64,000 nucleotides of DNA. Origin: Aldrovandia affinis (Eukaryota > Chordata > Actinopteri > Notacanthiformes > Halosauridae). How positions within the stretch are numbered: position 1 is the first letter of the stretch; every line of letters begins with the position of its first letter. The notes under the pieces were generated by a model, which saw only the letters and a list, made by a program, of their open reading frames with translations, had not been told where the DNA came from and made no database searches. The stretch is from contig JAINUG010000149.1 in NCBI GenBank assembly GCA_029706075.1, forward strand, positions 1,581,501-1,645,500, written 5' to 3'. Shown here in pieces: positions 22,399 to 33,367 of the stretch. The position numbers and the translations under genes are program-made.

Positions 22399-23163
22399 GG
22401 CTGTGTTCGAAACCGCTCACTCGTTCCCTATTCCCTATTCCCTATATAGTGTTTACTATATAGTGTACTATGTAGCGAACGACAAACTGTTTTCGGATAC
22501 TACAACTGAACGTCATTTGCGTAAAAAAAAAAAAGTGCTGGATATTCAGATGACGCAAGCGGATGCGCCCAGTATTGTGTAAACAAATCGAGCACTCAGG
22601 TGGTATCGGGTTTGCATGTTCAGTTTTGAATGTTAAATTCCAAATAAATTGTTGGAATTCTAATGATGTGCAAGTGTGGTTTTGTCAACTGTGGTGCTGT
22701 CTGCTAGCCACTGCTTTAGCCACCAATAGCTACCGTTATGGAAGTCGTGAACTAACTAGCTCGTGTGGAGAAAATAACGTTAGGATAACTCACGAGCTCA
22801 CGACTAGCACCAACTTCCATAGCGATAATAACGGTAGCTATCGGTGGCTAAAGCAGTTAGCTAACGTTACCATCACCATGATTCCTGTTGCTGTTTTACT
22901 GCTGTTGGCTCAACTTTTGTTCTTGAGGCATAAACGGAAGTGTATGTATGACAGTATGACACGACCGCATTGCTTTGTGGTACACGGGATAAATTGTAGG
23001 GTACATTTGCTGTTCACTACAAATCACGGTGAATTGTGGGTATTTTCTCGTTCACTATATAGTGAACGAAATTAACATTTTAGAATTCGTCGCACACTAC
23101 AAAATGGCGTACACACTATATAGTGCACTATATAGTGAATAGGGAGCAGTTTTGAACACAGCC
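22399..23163. mobile_element. TIR element with long internal palindrome
   Basis: Left end GGCTGTGTTCGAAACCGCTC at 22399; the right end (23140-23163, 'gggagcagttttgaacacagcc') is its diverged reverse complement. Sub-terminal 'actatatagtg' palindromes repeat at both ends. Arms of about 60-70 bp at 22711-22775 and 22790-22856 ('ctgctttagccacc' against 'ggtggctaaagcag') form an internal inverted repeat. No transposase. It begins 9 bp after the element at 21277-22389. Confidence 0.8.
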
Positions 23164-23267
23164 ACAGTCTTGTGCCTAGTCATTCCAGGTGGAGGCACCG
23201 CGCTATGCAACACTCTGAGTGTAACACCCTGTCTTCTCAGATTAGTAGGAACCTTAAAAAGGGGTTA

Positions 23268-24852
23268 CATGTTTCCACAGAAAACTTGTTTTGGAGTCTA
23301 ATACATGTGGAATACTCATTTAATGAAAACCAAAAACACATCCTATTTAAATATATATTTGGTGGCTTCTCTAATGCATGTAAATGGGCCAGATGCAAGA
23401 ACCACTTTTACGCACAAATTTGTTCATAAGTCACTCATAAATTCATTGTGATTTACGAGAATTTGCTGCATTCACTAATTTTCTCGTATTTAGAATTTTA
23501 TCTTAGGTACGAACAAAATTTACGAGTGGTCCAGAGCTGTTCATAATTCATTAATTTAATTATATCATTATCATTCGTTTCAATTGTGGCTATTGAGGCT
23601 ATTAGGGGTGCAACGGATCAAGGGAGACAAAAAGCGCAGTTTTTCAATGTAAGTTATTTCACTAAATCTTTATTCGAAAATTTCACAAAATACATTATTA
23701 GATTCAGTACGCCTTAGGCGATTTAACTAGGGTGGTCTTATGCCTTAATTAATTTAATATTTGTTTTTACATTTTATTTAATTCGGTCGCGTTTCTAAAA
23801 ACCTGCCTCCCAGAAAGGCATTTAGTATGAAAAACAAAGCAAACCAAAACATACATGGTTGTCTATCTCTTCACTGTAACTCTGCATTGAGATTTAGGGA
23901 GCGGCAGAAAAACGGTATTTCTCTATGATGGTTCAATTTAGCAATTAATCCGCGGTTCATATGCGTGCCGAACCGTGGGGGGTGATCCGTACAGATCACG
24001 GATCAACTGCGTTCCGTTACACCACTAGAGGCTGTGTTATAATACTACAATATCAATATAAACATCTCATATTCGCTCGTCGGTGTGCCTAACGGAGACT
24101 TCCTCCTGACCCCCTCCTCTTGCAGTCATGGATCGCCTTGCTTTCGCGAGACGTTTCTTTGACTCCAATTTCATATCACACCATTTTTATTTTATTTCTG
24201 TGACGCTACGGGCAACAGATGATACTGCGTTAACTGCACAAGTAATGACTTTCCTATGAAAATGGGGCAGGACGCCTAACCATATATAGCATTATTAGGG
24301 CGTTAATTATGCTAATTCACAAATCACATGAACGCGCACTCAGTTAAGAAGACGTGGCATTCAGCATGTTTACGTTGTCATTTACGACAGTTTTCTGAAG
24401 TTACGAGCGTTTGCTGAATTTGACGTGGAACATTCGTAGAAGTCACCTCACGAAAAAAAATAAGAGAAAGATACGATAAAAATACGAAAATGTTATGTGT
24501 ATCTATATTGAAAGGCATTAATGATGAATATGACTCCAATTGGCAATAAACTGTCAAGATGATATTGCTTTATTACTTTTTTCATCCCCGAAAATGAGGG
24601 AATAAACAGGCCTTGGGACGTTTTTCTGTTTTACTTTCTCTCTTATCACCCCCCACGGTGGCCCCACCTGATTGCATGCTACGGGTACTTATGGCACCTT
24701 AATACGTAAAACCATTCGCAATTCCAAGCATGTTTAATAATGAGAGATTATGTTAAATCCACTGTGGCTGGATACATCCTTGATTCACAGCACCTAATAT
24801 CTGTACTTCTTGTGCTTACGACACATTATCCTCATTAAATGCAAATGATCTA
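23268..24852 (+). repeat. Unit C 3' flank (shared with D and E), with inserted sequence
   Basis: 23268-23390 matches 32937-33045, and 24490-24852 matches 33046-33369, both in the 3' flank of OR-D. The 1.1 kb between (about 23390-24490, including the hAT element at 23603) is absent from D, so it is an insertion. From about 23941 the sequence also matches 43738 onward in the E flank. The inserted interior ('gggccagatgcaagaaccac' at its left end) carries no open frame. Confidence 0.85.
23603..24027. mobile_element. Non-autonomous hAT element
   Basis: Imperfect terminal repeats TAGGGGTGCAACGGATCA and, on the opposite strand at the right end, TAGTGGTGTAACGGAACG. Flanking 8-bp duplication GAGGCTAT (23595-23602) and GAGGCTGT (24028-24035); the E-flank copy has GAGGCTAT at its right end, so the mismatch arose later. 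No transposase. Confidence 0.88.
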
Positions 24853-25664
24853 CAAACCCCAATTCCAAAGAAGTTGGGATGTTGTATAAAACATAAATAA
24901 AAACACAATACAATGATTTGCAAATCCTTTTCAACCTATATTCAATTGAATACACTACAAAGACAAGATATTTAATGTTCAAACTGATAAACTTTATAGT
25001 TTTTTTGCAAATATTCACTCATTTTGAGAGTCGTATTTTGTGCTTCATAATGCGCCACACATTTTCAATGGGAGACAGGTCTGGACTGCAGGCAGGCCAG
25101 TCTAGTACCCGCACACGTTTACTACGAAGCCACGCTGTTGTAGCACGTGCAGAATGTGGCTTGGCATTGTCTTGCTGAAATAAGCAGGGACGTCCCTGAA
25201 AAAGACGTCGCTTTGATGGCAGCATATGTTGCTCCAAAACCTGTATGTACCTTTCAGCATTAATGGTGCCTTCACAGATGTGCAAGTTACCCATGCCATG
25301 GGCACTAACACACCCCCATATCATCACAAATGCTGGCTTTTTAACTTTGCGCTGATAACAATCTGGATGGTCATTTTCCTCCTTAGCACGAAGGACACGA
25401 TGTCCATGATTTACAAAAACAACGTGGACTCGTTGAAACGTGGACTTGTCAGCCCACAGCACACTTTTCCACTTTGCGTCAGTCCATCTCAGATGAGCTC
25501 GGGCCCAGAGAAGCCGGCGGCATTTCTGGGTGTTGTTGATATATGGCTTTCGCTTTGCATGGTAGAGTTTTAACTTGCATTTGTAGATGTAGCGATGAAC
25601 TGTGTTAACTGACAATGGTTTTCCGAAGTGTTCCTGAGCCCACGTGGTAATATCCTTTACAGAA
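24853..25664 (-). pseudogene. Tc1-like transposase copy in the C flank, broken
   Basis: The element begins at a TA (24851-24852) with CAAACCCCAATTCCAAAG. Minus-strand coding from about 25664 to 25019 gives a DDE transposase lacking its N-terminal DNA-binding part: 'VKDITTWAQEHFGKPL', 'NNTQKCRRLLWARAHLRW', '[13 protein letters not shown]' (first Asp region), '[17 protein letters not shown]' (second Asp), '[20 protein letters not shown]' (final Glu). After that the frame ends early: about 200 bp present in the E copy (near 46863-47067) are deleted here. The upstream end was removed where the piggyBac-like element now begins. Inactive. Confidence 0.88.
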
Positions 25665-26439
25665 CGATCCGAGCAGCAATAGAAGTATATTACTATTTCT
25701 AACGTCGCATGATTTTATCATACACACGCGGCAAAAACATTGACAGAAACCTTAGAATCTCGACTTTACGATTTGAGCACTGGCAAATAATATGAGATTT
25801 TTTTAATTAGGTTAATTAGACCAAAAGTAAACCTTGCCTTTTCCTCTCTGTTTTACCTGGAAGTACCGTCCCCCTTCTATTGACATGGTAATTAGGTGCT
25901 AGTCTCGGGGAGGGGTGTGGGGCCATGTGTGAAATTGCCGTGTAAACAATATCCCGACATTATATCGCATCTTGTCTGTGTTTACGGTTGCTATCTGCCA
26001 GCAACTGTGTATGCTGATATTTATTTTATTTCCCATGTTTTCAAATACTCGTGAAAATATATGAATTCCGCGTCTTTTGGCGATATACGGAAATAATCAG
26101 AATCATTGCGAATAATTAACTGCGAATAATTAACTGGAGGATATTTAACCAGCTGGCATTCTCTGTTTCGGTGCTTGGACATTATCTAGCTTAGCTTGAC
26201 AGTACCTATTGTGATTAATGTTTCCTGCCTCTCGAGAACTTGTTTGTTCGTGTATGCTTATTGTTGTTTAGATTCCCAGTGTTTAGTTTATTCCGAGTTT
26301 TATTGGATACGTTTTGGATTTACCGTTTTACTTTGTTTGTTCCTGATCGTTGGTTATTTTGTTTTGTTTTGTTTATGTCTTTCCGTGTCTTCGCAGACAC
26401 GGATTTTGCTTTCCTTTTCCTACAGACGTTTAAAGATAA

Positions 26440-26669
26440 ATAAATATCTTAAACCCAGTAAACGGGCTACTTTTGATCATGTGCCTGTGCCCATTGCCAA
26501 ACAGACTCTGGATGTTGGCAAACTGACTTCTGTTGGTCGCAAGAAATGCGTACTCTGCAAGATGTCGGGGAAACAACAGTGCACTCCATGGGAGTGCAAG
26601 GTTTGTGATGTTCCCTTGTGTCTACAGTTCACCAGAAACAGTTTTGAGAAGTGGCACCAAAGACTGTGA
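26440..26669 (+). pseudogene. piggyBac transposase C-terminal exon (C flank)
   Basis: A splice-acceptor-like 'tttccttttcctacag' ends at about 26426. From there the frame carries 'YLKPSKRATFDHVPVPIAKQ' and then a Cys-rich end, 'RKKCVLCKMSGKQQC', 'WECKVCDVPLCLQ', 'NSFEKWHQRL', stopping at 26667. Paired Cys and a final His match the zinc-binding C-terminal domain of piggyBac-family transposases, which binds element ends. The catalytic DDD domain is absent. The open frame extends upstream to 26196 but that part is low-complexity and unlikely to be coding. An almost identical copy is at 48511-48740. Confidence 0.7.
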
Positions 26670-26932
26670 AAGAACAGATTGTCTCACCATGTTTTAATTT
26701 TGAATTTTTTTGTATATAGTTTGTGTGATGTTTTCAATAAATCTAACAAAATGAAAAAAACTTATTTTTTTTCTGTCTTCTGCATAGCTCACTCACTATT
26801 GCTTACTCTGATGGCTTTTGTCTTTGTCTGATGGCCGTTGAGAGAGAGATGGCCCATCTGACATATCTTACAGGTGTGGACAACCCTCAGGTGTGGATCA
26901 TGAATATTCAGGAAATTAGCATATAGCCCTTC

Positions 26933-28434
26933 CCAGGTTTGGGTTGTAATGGAATACATGTAACGGCGTTACGTAATCAGAATACAAAAATCAAGTAACT
27001 GTATTCAGCTCGCGTTATATTTGAAAAACATGCAAACTGAATACAGTTACTTTAATAAACCTGAAGTGAATACATTTTGGAATACTTATTGGAATTCTTG
27101 GTGGAAAGCTTTCCTGACAAACATTAATGAGCTGATATTCATTACTAAAGCTACAGCATGAAATTCTCACGCCTACATGATTATCATCACACAGCTCACG
27201 AAAACTACCGCCGCTGCACAGAACCCAAAAAAATGTGTTACAAAAAATGCGTTAAAAAAAAAAAGCACGCCCACACTCAGAGAAACATTGACAGCGACAA
27301 GAAAAGTCAGCTTTCAGTCCGTGGCGTTATTGACACCATTTCCAGTTTAAACAAGACCAAGAAGACCATGGGAAAAATCTGTCGGTCCAGTGTACCTTGT
27401 GTCTTCCAGGAATAAAGATGCTGTTGGCATCAAAGGACTCGACTTCGAATCTTAAAAAGCACTTGGAGTAAGTCAACGTTAGCTGACCTTCAGCTTAATG
27501 AACACAGTTCTGCAGTAATTTGCTGTTACCTTACCTTAGCCTACAGGTTGAGGCATCGCAATAACTGCTCTGCTAATTTTATACTGCTTTCTTTATTGTT
27601 GAAACGATGACATTTTCGTTTTCTTTTCTTTTCTTTTCTTTTTTCTTTTATTATTTTTATTTTTCCCAGTTTTCTCCTTATTTGGTAGCCAATTGTACCC
27701 TACTATACGTCAATTACATTATGCACTGCCGAGCATTCGCCGCTACACAGCCTGCCAACACTGGCACTTTTCTAAGCCATATCCCTCACAAGTCGCTGTT
27801 ATTCCAGTGCCAAAAAAGTTTCAAAAGTTATTACATTGTTTCAGATGTTGTGTTTGAGTTATGCTCATGATGAGCCATTAAAACAGTAAAAGAACTTGCC
27901 TTTCAGTTTCCCATTGCTTTTTATTATGATACATTTTTAATCTGTCCATTCTAATTCCATAACATGGTAATGATGATGACTAAAACAAAAAATGCAGATA
28001 CAATGTTGCATATATTTAGCTAAATTGACATCTCAAATGTATTAGTATTATTAAATGAACAGAAGCTGACCTGACCTCTACACAGTGGAAAGTTGAACAT
28101 GACATCCTTTTTCAAAGTGTAATGCATAATAACTATTTAAATTTATTACTGATAAAATAAAAAAGTGAACATGGCCTGTGCAAAAGTTTGAGCACCCTTT
28201 TTGCACTAAGTAGCACCACCTTTGGCTATATAACAGCTTCCAAATGTCTCCTGTACCCCAAAACATACCCATCTGTGATGGAAAAAGTAAGTATTCCAAA
28301 AGTATTCTAAAAGTAATCTGAACACGTAACTTTTTTTGAGACATGTAACTCTATTCGTATCTGATTACTTTCAGAGCCGTGTAATCAATATTCAGGCACT
28401 AATCACATTTACAAAGTAACCCTCCCAACCCTGG
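26933..28434. mobile_element. TIR element (CCAGGGTTGGG family) nested in the piggyBac-like element
   Basis: The left end here reads 'ccaggtttgggttgtaatgg' and in the E copy 'ccagggttgggttgtaatgg'. The right end 'gtaaccctcccaaccctgg' is its reverse complement in the terminal 11-12 bases. Interior sub-terminal 'gtaactgtattcagctcg' and 'gtaatctgaacacgtaactt' blocks face each other, as in a common fish DNA-element family. A SINE-like block lies at about 27640-27780. The open frame at 27158-27415 has no recognised domain. Superfamily unresolved. Confidence 0.65.
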
Positions 28435-28843
28435 CCCTCCCACAGCCTGAAATAAATTTGATCAGTTCTGATAAAAACTGTTTTTTAGCTATTTAGATCT
28501 CAGATGTGCTAAACTATTTTGACATCCTTACATAACCAAGACCTTGATGAACAAACGCATATTGGCAAAACAATTCATCACTATAGTTTAGTATGTGCTT
28601 TCACAACTTTTGTGACGGCAGAAAAATTTACTCTTTATAACTTGTGTGTTTGTAGATCTATTTACAAGCTGCATATGATACTGACCAAACTATTGATGGA
28701 ATATAAATGTAGCTGTGATTGTCCTGAAAAATATCAAACACTTTGGAGTAAGTGTGTGTTAAGTTGATGAAATTGAGATAAATATCAGACCACATCAAAA
28801 TCACAAAGCTTCTCTGAGCTAAGCACGGACCTCAGGGGGTTAA

Positions 28844-29488
28844 ACGCAGAATATGAGGAAACGGTAAAACTGTCTGAACAGACACGGAACAACACTAACA
28901 AATAAACTAAAACAACAAACGAGCAGGAAAAAACAAAACAAGTGAAACAGTGAACTCAAAATGTATACTGGGGAACGGATTAAACTAAAAACACTGGGAT
29001 ACTTCAAAACAAACGAGGACAAGATTTACAAGGCGGTGAGAACACAAACACAACAGGTAAGACTAAGCTCAGGGCAGTGAATGTTCAAGCAAAGTGCTTA
29101 GGGTAGCCCGAAGGTTAAATACCCTCCAGGCATTGTCTTGATTGAGCTGTGCATTCCTGGCATGCCTTTTAATTCTCCTGATGATTGGGGCTTGGGGGAA
29201 ATGCCCGTTTGCCGGTCGAGTCATGACACTTGTCTTCTGATTTTGTTGTGGCTTTGGGTCTGCCAGACCTCTTCCTGTCAGAGTTTCCTCCAGTTTCCAA
29301 GTGCCTTTTGATGGTGTACTCACTGCCAAAACATTTACATTATTTTTCAGTTTTTCGGTTACCTAAACTTTATTTTTTTAACCTCTGGCAGTTTACCGCT
29401 TACCTTTGTACCATTTTAGGTTATTCACTGGACTTGAACTGCTTAGATTTCAGTAAAAACTGGAAAATGGGGTAGTGACCGGTAGTGT
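28844..29488. other. Repeat relics; no gene
   Basis: 28855-29010 is, on the minus strand, a diverged copy of the T-rich stretch at 26260-26450 ('tcccagtgtttttagttta', 'ttccgtgtctgttcagacag'). About 29075-29340, minus strand, holds Tc1-like DNA-binding-domain pieces ('KGTWKLEETLTGRGLADPKP' in one frame). Both are dead. Confidence 0.5.
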
Positions 29489-30500
29489 AGCTCTTCTGCA
29501 CTTGTTTACATCCCCTACGCTCTGGGATTGTCCTGTACCACTGTCCCGGGTTCTGCAGGAATGTGGTCCACCCTGCCCTCAGACTAAGGTTGCTGAAGAA
29601 TGTCCTTGTTTTTTGTCAGGAAGTTTTGACAGAAACATGTCATGCACCTGTGCATTTGCATGCATAAATGTGAGCGCATCATTTTGCACAATGTGAGGTA
29701 TAATGTGGGGGAACACACTTTTTTCAACAATTCCCAGAAAGAAACTTTATCAATGTATTAATTTGTTATTTATTTCAAATCTGGAAATACATTTTGAAGG
29801 GCATCACAATGATGGAATGAATGAGATTTTGAGAACCTAAAACCTCTCAGTATTATTTTGTGATTTTTAAATAGCATAAATACATATATCTGGGTAACAC
29901 CTCAACTGTTCAGTGCTGTGCATTTACAAAGGCTGCTTGCCCCTGAGCTGCTCCTTATTAGTCACTTCACTTAATAATTAATGACCAGATTCAGATAACG
30001 ACTTCCACAGGAGTTCATTAGGCACACAGGACTTTCTGCATGTGTACCTTATGATGAAAACAATCTTTAACTCCAGGGAGCTGAACAACAAATTTCATAA
30101 TTTTTAAGAGATTCAGCCTGTCACTGCTCTGTGATGTAGTCAATTTCAGACACCTTTCTCTTGGTCCCGTATATTTGGTATTTATTTAAGGTCAATCTTC
30201 TTGCCCGTGAACTGGTTTGAGGGATAAATAGGGTGAAATAAGAGTGGAAATCTGAATAAAAGTTTTGTGAGGGACTGGAAATACAGGCTGTTTTACCCCT
30301 GTTATCGGAGAAATCCTTTGAAAACATATCTCCAGTATTCCCAGTTTCCCCCACACTCTGCCAGAAACAAGGATGGGGGGGGGCTCATTGTTGAAACTGG
30401 CCCTTTGGGTCTTTCATTATTTGTCACCTGTCACACACGTCAGGGTGTTGCTCTGCTCTTTTCCAATGAGGCAGTGGAGTGGGACGCTGTGATGACATGG
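29489..30500 (+). promoter_or_regulatory. Upstream conserved block of OR-D (candidate promoter)
   Basis: Aligns with 38487 onward in unit E and in part with B and C. Landmarks: homeodomain-type TTAATAATTAATGACC at 29972-29987; 'aggagttcattaggcacaca'; Olf/EBF-like CTCCAGGGAG at 30071-30080; TATA-like GGGATAAATAG at 30221-30231 and 'gaataaaag' near 30255; then a region shared with C and E ('gggtctttcattatttgtca') up to the leader exon. This order matches C. Regulatory use is inference. Confidence 0.6.
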
Positions 30501-30502
30501 AT

Positions 30503-30620
30503 GACATGGAGTGATGTCAGAGGTCACGAGGCTCTGTGATGATATGAGGAGAATGGCAGGAGACGTTCACAGTCCTTCCTCTTCCTCTAACCCGTGCGGT
30601 CTCAAGGACACAAACCAAGG
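30503..30620 (+). other. OR-D leader exon and donor, followed by intron to 31764
   Basis: Conserved leader ending CCAAGG|GTAAAA (GT at 30621). The acceptor is 'ttctctttctgcag', ending at 31764, 13 nt before the ATG. The upstream open frame (MAG start at 30553, 'MAGDVHSPSSSSN') would run on after splicing and stop at TAG (31772-31774), one codon before the receptor ATG. The 5' limit is arbitrary because the transcription start is not known. The intron (1144 bp) holds no recognised element. Confidence 0.6.
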
Positions 30621-31777
30621 GTAAAATGATTGAATTATTATAGCCTGAATTAATATGTGTGTGTTAGTATGTATATGTAAACATGACAGAATAACTTACA
30701 CTGTAGATAATTGTCTATTGTCTGTATAACAGTGTAACATTCTTTAAAAAAATTATATAGAAGTACATTTAAAGAATTCTATTTAGAATAGTTTTACTTT
30801 ACAGGTTTAAAGTGCAATGATGTATGGCTTTATATGTGACTATATATTCCCAAATTACAGACCAATAGGAAGTTTCACAGGATGTTGAGCAGCATTACTT
30901 CCAGAATAGAGACAGACATAGTTTATTTCCAGGAACAAGTAAATCAGTGCAGTGATCATTTTGCCAGTTTTTTATTTAGTAGTTGTATCTAGGTGACTGC
31001 GATGGCTGTTACATTTAGAGTTAGATCTAGACATTAGTCATGTAATCCTCAATGAAACATTAACTAAAGCCTCCAAACAATGTCACAGTTTATTAATGCA
31101 AATTTAATTTAGTAAAAACAAGCAATTGAAATTTAATTGTAAGTTTTAATTTAAAGTTCAGTCAATTTTAATTTGAATGTATTACACTTGTATAAAAGTT
31201 TCTGCAATTTCTGTTTTTCATTGCAGCCAGGCACTGAAAGACCTTAATCAACCAATAATTAATTTAACCTCTTAATCATTGCTGCATCATCAGGAGTGTT
31301 TTTGTTTTAGAGATTTAGCCCTACCAGGCCAGTATTGGCGGGGTCTAATTTTTAAGAATTTAGTATCAGGCTCAATTTGAGTATAAGCCACCTCTTTTGT
31401 TGAGGTACAGTACAGAATGTGGTTAGAAATATTGCTGAATGTTCTGAAGGGCACCTCATTATTATTATCATGATTATTATTAGTCATAGTAGTTGTAGTA
31501 GTCATGCAATTACACCAATTATCTCTAACCTACAGTATCTCACACAGGGGACAGGTTCTGCAAACACTGCTTTTAGTTCCTGTTTTTATAATGTGTGACA
31601 AGCTTTCATAAGTCATTTGTAAGGGGTACACTGTGTAAATATTCAGACAAGTACTGCAAAATAATTGTAATAACAGGTGCTGCAAACAAATGTAAAGAGT
31701 AATTCATGTGTTAATTATTGGTGAATTAAACAGGTCTTAAAATGTATTTTTTCTCTTTCTGCAGCAACTCCTAGGAT

Positions 31778-32716
31778 ATGGGTAATGTCAACACCATTTC
31801 TAATAATACGGTCACACTTGATATGAGCTATGAGGACAGGCTAAGGTTTAGCTTGTCACTGATCCCTGTTCTCTTCTTCATCTACATCAACTGTGTCATG
31901 CTGGTCACCCTGAAAAGCAAGGCAGCCTTCCGAGAAGTGTCCCGCTACATCCTGTTTGGCCACATGCTCTTTGCCGACTCCCTTCAGATGATATGGAGCA
32001 TGGTCGCCTACTTAATCTATACAGTCAAGATGTACATAAGCAATGGTTTATGTGTTATCCTCCTGTTACTACCGACTATAACCCTTCGCATTGCCCCACT
32101 CAACTTGGCTGTAATGGCTCTGGAGAGGTACGCTGCCATCTGTTTCCCCCTCAGACACGTTGAGATCTCCACCAGTAAGTGGACTGGTGTAGCCATTGGT
32201 GTGGTGTGGGTGCTGGGCTCTTTGAATTCTGTGGTCGAATTTTTCCTGTTTCTAACTATAGGGCCTCCTTTCTTTGCATTGCAAATGTATTGTAGAAAGA
32301 ACAGGGTGCTTGATTTGAAATTGTACATAGACATGGATATAACATTCACTGCTGTCTACTTTCTGTCAGTGGGGATCATTATCATCTACACATACTTTGC
32401 GATAATGGTCGAGGCCAAGTCTGTCTGCTCTGACAAAGGTAAGGCCACAAAGGCCCGAAACACAGTGCTGCTGCACCTCATACAGCTGGGCCTGTCTCTC
32501 TCCTCCTTTATGGTTGGTGCTTTAAACGTGATGACGTTACGTTTGGAGACCCACACAGCTGGAAATGTAAGGTATCTTGTTTTCATGGCCTTTGTCATCC
32601 TCCCCAGGTGTCTGAGTCCCCTGATATACGGGCTGAGAGATGAGAGCTTCAGACCCGTCTTTGTTTATTATTTCACTTTTGGCCTCAAAAACAAAATCAA
32701 GCCTTCGGTTAACTAG
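31778..32716 (+). CDS. OR-D: odorant receptor 131-2-like (intact)
   Basis: A 312-aa 7-TM odorant receptor with the same architecture as OR-C. N-terminal glycosylation site NNT at about residue 9; TM1 'LSLIPVLFFIYINCVML'; 'PLNLAVMALERYAAICF' at the TM3 end; 'VLGSLNSVVEFFLFLTIG' TM4; loop-2 Cys in 'QMYCRKN'; 'KARNTVLLHLIQLGL' TM6; 'PRCLSPLIYGLRDESF' TM7. The start follows a splice acceptor by 13 nt. AATAAA at 32755-32760 is 39 nt after the stop. Against OR-C the identity is patchy: TM4 to loop 2 and the C-terminus are almost identical in DNA, while the N-terminus, TM2-TM3 loop and extracellular loop 3 ('LETHTAGNVRYL' against 'LDFRTGINLQYV') differ. That pattern suits ligand-side divergence, gene conversion, or both. 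No lesion was found. Confidence 0.95.
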   Translation: MGNVNTISNNTVTLDMSYEDRLRFSLSLIPVLFFIYINCVMLVTLKSKAAFREVSRYILFGHMLFADSLQMIWSMVAYLIYTVKMYISNGLCVILLLLPTITLRIAPLNLAVMALERYAAICFPLRHVEISTSKWTGVAIGVVWVLGSLNSVVEFFLFLTIGPPFFALQMYCRKNRVLDLKLYIDMDITFTAVYFLSVGIIIIYTYFAIMVEAKSVCSDKGKATKARNTVLLHLIQLGLSLSSFMVGALNVMTLRLETHTAGNVRYLVFMAFVILPRCLSPLIYGLRDESFRPVFVYYFTFGLKNKIKPSVN

Positions 32717-33367
32717 AGTAAGGTGCGTTTCCAGCTCTCTACCTCTGAATTTATAATAAAGAAAAACCTCAACTCCTATCACCAGTATTTTTTTTTCATC
32801 CAATAATGTTTTCTTTGCTCATAAGTATCCTTGCATTTTCCGGATAGGAGGACTGAGTATAAGTGAATCTTGATAAAACCTCATGAAAGCAGTCATTTTT
32901 GCTGCATGTCTCTGTAACCTGGGTTTGGTTTTATGTTTCTACAGAAAACCGTTGTTTTGGAGTCTAATACATGTGGAATGCTAATTTAATGAAAACCAAA
33001 AACACATCCCATTCAAATATATATTTGGTGGCTTCTCTAATGCACGTAATTATGTGTATCTATATTGAAAGGCATTAATGATGAATATGACTCCAGTTGG
33101 CAGTAAACTGTCAAGACGATATTGCTTTATAACTTTTTTGATCCCCATTCTCTCTTATCACTCCCCACGGTGGCCCCACCTGATTGCATGCCACGGGTAC
33201 TTATGGCACCTTAATACGTAAAACCATTCTCAATTCCAAGCACGTTTAATAATGAGAGATCATATTAAATCCCCTGTGGCTGGATACATCCTTGATTCAC
33301 AGCACCTAATATCTGCACTTACTTCTTGTGCTTACGACATATTATCCTAATTAAATGCAAATGACCT
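32717..33367 (+). repeat. Unit D 3' flank: short, largely uninterrupted form
   Basis: Continuous with OR-D, and matches in pieces 19753-19975, 23268-23390 and 24490-24852 of unit C. It ends at 'gacctacattc' where C and E have TA followed by a Tc1-like element, so this is the empty target site. It also lacks the 1.1-kb insertion at 23390-24490. Confidence 0.85.

Larger units (their letters stand above)
25665..28839 (+). mobile_element. piggyBac-like element copy (C flank), 5' end deleted
   Basis: The right end GACCTCAGGGGG (28828-28839) abuts TTAA (28840-28843), the piggyBac target. The matching left end TTAA-CCCCCTGAGGTC survives in the E copy (47706-47721) but is deleted here at about 25665. 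Inside are a short transposase 3' exon (26440-26669), an AATAAA at about 26738, another TIR element (26933-28434) and no other transposase coding. So it is a non-autonomous or gutted element. Confidence 0.7.

Noticed and set aside
26196-26439. N-terminal extension of the piggyBac-like frame
   Set aside because: Low-complexity T-rich sequence before a likely splice acceptor; conserved between copies only because the whole block was duplicated.
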